Part shown: positions 24,104-26,921 of the stretch, in pieces
How the letters are laid out: every line of letters starts with the position of its first letter
Position numbering within the stretch: position 1 is the stretch's first letter
Assembly: GCA_964655485.1 (NCBI GenBank)
Contig: CAZZMS010000136.1
Location: forward strand, 1-26,921
Direction of reading: 5' to 3'
DNA length: 26,921 nt
Source: JANWYU01 sp964655485
Lineage (GTDB): Bacteria > Bdellovibrionota > Bdellovibrionia > Bdellovibrionales > Bdellovibrionaceae
Translations under genes and position numbers: made by a program
Notes under the pieces: generated by a model
Database searches by the model: none
Told to the model about the DNA's origin: nothing
The model's input: only the letters and a program-made list of their open reading frames with translations

Positions 24104-24883
24104 ATGTCGAAAAAAATTTTTGTCTGTGTCAAACAAGTGCCTGACACCGAAACCCGCTTCAAAATCGATGCTGAAGGGCGCTCATTCGACACTACAGGCG
24201 TTAAGTGGATCGTAAATCCTTACGATGAATTTGCCATCGAAGAGGCCTTGAAGATCAAAAGCCAATACTCTGATTATCAAACATTTGTGATCAGTGCAGG
24301 CCCCAAGGCCCGCGTTACCGAAGCTTTGCGCACGGCCCTTGCCATGGGTATCGACGAGGCGATCGTCATCGATACACAGGACAAAGCTTGGTCCCATGCC
24401 ACGATCGCCAAGGCTCTGGCAAAAGTGATCGAGAGCGAAGGGGGGTCCAATATTGTACTCACAGGTAAGCTGGCCATTGACGACAATGCCGGGATCATTC
24501 CGCTCTTGCTCGCGCAAACCTTGGGGGTCACCCCGGTAACTCTTGTTACCGAAGCACAGTGGTCAAGCGACCATCTTGTGGCCACCCGGGAGCTTGAGGG
24601 CGGAGTGCGCGAGAAAGAACAAGTGCGTTACCCACTGCTTGCCAGCTGCAACAAAGGGTTGAACACGCCTCGTTACCCGAGCCTACCTGGTATCATGAAG
24701 GCTAAGAAAAAAACCATCAAAGAATACGACATCACTCAGCTTGGTGTAGAGCTCAAAGAATCTCCGGTCACTCAGCTTATGCCCCCACCCGAACGACCTC
24801 AGGCCAAGATCCTGAGTGGAACCATTGATGAACAAGTGAAAGAACTTGTTTCTCTGCTGAAAAACGAAGCGAAGGTCCTTTAA
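24104..24883 (+). CDS. etfB: electron transfer flavoprotein, beta subunit
   Basis: EtfB forms with EtfA a soluble FAD/AMP heterodimer that takes electrons from acyl-CoA and other dehydrogenases and passes them to the quinone pool via ETF-quinone oxidoreductase. The 259 residues match the family: IFVCVKQVPDTETRFKID, VKWIVNPYDEFAIEEAL, LTGKLAIDDNAGIIPLLLA, the signature VREKEQVRYPLLASCNKGLN and TPRYPSLPGIMKAKKK. It has a strong ribosome site (AAGGAGG, 24093-24099) four bases before ATG. It starts an etfBA operon, 127 bases from divergent sdhC. The pairing with etfA suggests fatty-acid beta-oxidation, although no acyl-CoA dehydrogenase is in the window. Confidence 0.96.
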   Translation: MSKKIFVCVKQVPDTETRFKIDAEGRSFDTTGVKWIVNPYDEFAIEEALKIKSQYSDYQTFVISAGPKARVTEALRTALAMGIDEAIVIDTQDKAWSHATIAKALAKVIESEGGSNIVLTGKLAIDDNAGIIPLLLAQTLGVTPVTLVTEAQWSSDHLVATRELEGGVREKEQVRYPLLASCNKGLNTPRYPSLPGIMKAKKKTIKEYDITQLGVELKESPVTQLMPPPERPQAKILSGTIDEQVKELVSLLKNEAKVL

Positions 24884-24912
24884 GCGTCGCCAGAAACAAC
24901 CAAGGGGTTATC

Positions 24913-25860
24913 ATGAAAACACTAGTTTGGATTGACATTGAAAAAGGCCAAATAAAAAAAAGCTCTCTCGAACTGATTCGTCTCGCCCAAGAGCGAGGTA
25001 TGCCTTGGCTTGCCGCCGGGGGCAGCGAACTCACCGAATCTTTATCTCAAGCTCTCGCCTCTTTTGGTGCTGAAAAGTATGTTTTGTTACCTCAGGCCAC
25101 CGCGCGCTGGATCAGGGCTGCCCAAGGGCTAGTCGAACTAGCGGGGAAAGAGGGTGTTACCGCGATTCTAGCTACCAATCAAAGCTTTACCCGCGATACT
25201 TTAGGATTGGTTGCCGCTCAAGTGTCGTGGCCGATTTTTACCGATGTTGTTGCGGTCCAATGGCAAGCTCAAGGCTTACGACTCACTAAACCTCTATTCG
25301 CTGGCAAGCTCCTTTCGCAAACCCAGCTTGAGAGCCCTGGTATTATCTTAATGCGCCCCAATCAAGTTCACCAGGCCCCCGAGAGCAAGTCCGGGACGTC
25401 GGGTGTGACTATGGTAACCGTAGAGACCAAGACTCACGACCAATATGTGGTTACCTCCCAGGAGCGCGGCGAGCAAAGTGTAGCGGATCTTACTGAGGCG
25501 GAACGCATTGTGTCTGGTGGACGTGGTTTAAAAGAAGCCACCAATTATAAACTGATAGAATCTTTAGCCCAAGTTCTTGGCGCTACTCCCGGGGCATCTC
25601 GCGCCATTGTGGACGCTGGCTGGGTCGATCACAGTTACCAAGTGGGTCAGACCGGGAAAACCGTAGCGCCCAATCTATACATCGCTGCGGGAATCTCAGG
25701 AGCCATTCAGCACCTCGCAGGCATGAGCTCCTCGCGCATTATCGTGGCGATTAACAATGATCCCAATGCGCCCATATTCCAAAAAGCCACCTACGGAATC
25801 GTGGGAGATCTGTTTGAAGTGTTACCCAAGTTAGAACAGGCTCTTAGGGAGTCTTTGTAG
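24913..25860 (+). CDS. etfA: electron transfer flavoprotein, alpha subunit
   Basis: The 315-residue partner of EtfB binds FAD in its C-terminal domain. Visible are the Rossmann-like N-half (TLVWIDIEKGQIKKSSLELI, AEKYVLLP), AERIVSGGRGLKEATNYKLI, GASRAIVDAGWVDHSYQVGQ, then TGKTVAPNLYIAAGISGAIQH, with the FAD signature LAGMSSSRIIVAINNDPNAP and IFQKATYGIVGDLFEV. The length is normal. It begins 29 bases after etfB, and the two are clearly one operon. A weak hairpin (25916-25929) follows before the acyltransferase gene. High confidence. Confidence 0.97.
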   Translation: MKTLVWIDIEKGQIKKSSLELIRLAQERGMPWLAAGGSELTESLSQALASFGAEKYVLLPQATARWIRAAQGLVELAGKEGVTAILATNQSFTRDTLGLVAAQVSWPIFTDVVAVQWQAQGLRLTKPLFAGKLLSQTQLESPGIILMRPNQVHQAPESKSGTSGVTMVTVETKTHDQYVVTSQERGEQSVADLTEAERIVSGGRGLKEATNYKLIESLAQVLGATPGASRAIVDAGWVDHSYQVGQTGKTVAPNLYIAAGISGAIQHLAGMSSSRIIVAINNDPNAPIFQKATYGIVGDLFEVLPKLEQALRESL

Positions 25861-25862
25861 TC

Positions 25863-25964
25863 ATGAGTCCTTTTTGGGGGGGATTGTTCTTTGACTTGGT
25901 AGATGCGCCAAGCGCCCGTTCACTAACGGACTTTTACTATTATGGCCATAATAAGTTCACTTAA
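25863..25964 (+). other. 33-codon open frame bridging etfA and the acyltransferase
   Basis: ATG at 25863, two bases after the etfA stop, opens a short frame (MSPFWGGLFFDLVDAPSARS, then LTDFYYYGHNKFT) ending at 25964, overlapping the next gene's first 23 bases. Only a remote AGGGAG is upstream. It may merely carry ribosomes to the SD-less acyltransferase start, or be chance. Confidence 0.2.
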
Positions 25965-26664
25965 AGTCCGAGTGAAATCCATTGTTTTAGCCGGCACAGC
26001 TTGGCTCATCTATCAGGCCTTGCGCTCCACTTGGCAAATTCAGGTGATTGAGCCTGCAGAGATGCAGGAATCTATAAGACAGAGGCGAAACATTCTCCTC
26101 GCCCATTGGCACGGAGATGAGCTGGCTTTATTATTTCTTATCAAGCGTTACCGGGTGTGTACCATGGTCTCCCTCAGCGAAGATGGCCAAATCATGGCTC
26201 GCTTTCTCAAGTGGTTGGGGGGAACGATTGTGCGCGGCTCATCCAGCCGCCAAGGGGCCTTGGGGCTTAAAGCCCTCATTCATCATATGAAAAAGCATCA
26301 CCTCAACGCGAGCTTTGCTGTGGATGGCCCCAAAGGGCCTATTTACAAAGTGAAACCGGGAATTTTTCAAGCACAACGACTCCTGTCTCAGAACACGCCT
26401 ATTTTTGTTGCCGGAGTCGCCTGCAACCGTATGTGGCGCTTTCATCGCTCATGGAACAAGGCCATCTTACCTAAGCCTTTTGCTAAGCTTGTAATTCAGT
26501 GGACTTACTTCGAGCCATCGATCCCCAAACTCTCTTCGCGCGGCGACTCTCCTTCACTGGAGAGCTATGATCCTCGTGACCCGCAATTAGCGGAGGCTCT
26601 CGAGCAAGCCCTCCATAAGTCCAGAGAACAAGCACAAAATACTTTGGCTGGCCTCTCGCTTTAG
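25942..26664 (+). CDS. DUF374 lysophospholipid-acyltransferase-like protein
   Basis: This 240-residue protein belongs to the DUF374 branch of the glycerolipid/lipid A acyltransferase-like proteins, probably at the inner membrane. Features: an N-terminal hydrophobic stretch (VLAGTAWLIYQAL), LAHWHGDELALLF (H-x4-D type site), VSLSEDGQIMARFLKWLGG, TIVRGSSSRQGALGLKALIH, FAVDGPKGPIYKVKPGIF and ANTPIF-like QNTPIFVAGV. The acceptor is unknown; envelope lipid remodelling is the usual guess. ATG at 25942 is the only in-frame start, since TAA occurs at 25924-25926. No Shine-Dalgarno sequence is visible. It lies 81 bases after etfA and 29 before a SurA-like gene. Confidence 0.88.
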   Translation: MAIISSLKVRVKSIVLAGTAWLIYQALRSTWQIQVIEPAEMQESIRQRRNILLAHWHGDELALLFLIKRYRVCTMVSLSEDGQIMARFLKWLGGTIVRGSSSRQGALGLKALIHHMKKHHLNASFAVDGPKGPIYKVKPGIFQAQRLLSQNTPIFVAGVACNRMWRFHRSWNKAILPKPFAKLVIQWTYFEPSIPKLSSRGDSPSLESYDPRDPQLAEALEQALHKSREQAQNTLAGLSL

Positions 26665-26693
26665 TGTTACCCTAGGGGCAAAAGGAGTATGCT

Positions 26694-26921
26694 ATGTTAC
26701 TATCTCTCGTCGTAAGCGCATTCTTTCAGCTACAGGCCTTAGCTCAAAACAAAGACATCCTGGCCACTGTGGGCAACAAAACTATCACAGTGCAGGAGTT
26801 CGATGCCAAATACAAAGAGGTGCGCGCTAAGGCGATTAATCCCCCGACACGTGAACAGTTTTTAGAAGATTACATTCGCTACCACATAGGTTTACAAGAA
26901 GCTCAGAAAAAAAACTTACAG
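26694..26921 (+). CDS. SurA/PpiC-type periplasmic chaperone-isomerase (N-terminal part)
   Basis: 76 codons are seen before the right edge. A short signal peptide (MLLSLVVSAFFQLQALA) is followed by ILATVGNKTITVQEFDAKYK and REQFLEDYIRYHIGLQEAQK, which is the typical start of SurA N-domain/PpiC parvulin proteins (strand 'VGxxxIT', then helices with 'FLExxIxxxLxxQ'). They fold outer-membrane proteins in the periplasm. ATG 26694 has AAAGGAG (26681-26687) six bases upstream. The isomerase domain, if present, is beyond the edge, so whether it is catalytic is unknown. Confidence 0.8.
   Translation, partial: MLLSLVVSAFFQLQALAQNKDILATVGNKTITVQEFDAKYKEVRAKAINPPTREQFLEDYIRYHIGLQEAQKKNLQ

Noticed and set aside
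25916..25929. Terminator after etfA
   Set aside because: The CCGTT/AACGG stem has only five base pairs and the following T run is four long; too weak to call.

Overview
The window looks like chromosomal, housekeeping-dominated DNA of a Gram-negative bacterium. Support for this: two lipobox proteins, an outer-membrane-type beta-barrel protein, a LolA-like periplasmic protein, a SurA-like chaperone start, a DUF374 acyltransferase, DksA-family proteins, and a divergent sdhCAB / etfBA pair. The gene mix (sdhCAB with a single b558-type cytochrome subunit, a DUF2232 protein in the ribosomal S6/L9 cluster, a tandem DksA pair) fits a Bdellovibrionota- or deltaproteobacteria-like lineage. That placement is an inference from gene content and not from a marker phylogeny. 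No tRNA, rRNA, CRISPR array, insertion sequence, phage gene or integrase was seen, and no gene-free stretch exceeds about 300 bases.

Layout. Positions 1-3602 (minus): a chemotaxis operon cheA-cheW-cheR/B, with a 4-base overlap (ATGA) and then a stop codon directly abutting the next start. The last gene fuses a CheR methyltransferase to a CheB-type receiver and runs off the left edge. 3744-4556 (plus): two tandem DksA/TraR-family genes, one with a full C4 zinc site and one without. 4648-5943: two divergent predicted lipoproteins. 6038-8195 (minus): an OmpR-type response regulator and its histidine kinase. 8261-8512 (minus): a small Ala-rich secreted protein whose terminator ends two bases before the response regulator start. 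8624-12011 (minus): rimO-tlyA-asd. 12174-14819 (plus): a beta-barrel-like envelope protein and an extended SDR. 14968-16918 (minus): rpsF-DUF2232-rplI, with no rpsR, and an in-frame amber codon in rplI. 16998-20114 (plus): a tight cluster of FHA protein, alpha/beta hydrolase, ComF-like phosphoribosyltransferase and LolA-like protein. 20023-20421 (minus): a small HTH protein overlapping the previous gene tail to tail. 20523-23976 (minus): sdhCAB. 24104-25860 (plus): etfBA. 25942-26664 (plus): a DUF374 acyltransferase. 26694 to the end (plus): the start of a SurA/PpiC-type protein.

How the genes work together. CheA, CheW and the CheR/B fusion form a receptor-signalling and adaptation module; cheY is not in view. 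SdhCAB and EtfBA both feed electrons towards the quinone pool and share a divergent control region containing a TTGACA box and a 13-base palindrome. RimO, TlyA, S6 and L9 all act on or in the ribosome. No gene cluster here looks like a wholly new system. The features most worth follow-up are the rplI amber codon at exactly full L9 length, the CheR-CheB fusion, the zinc/no-zinc DksA pair and the terminator abutting the response regulator start.
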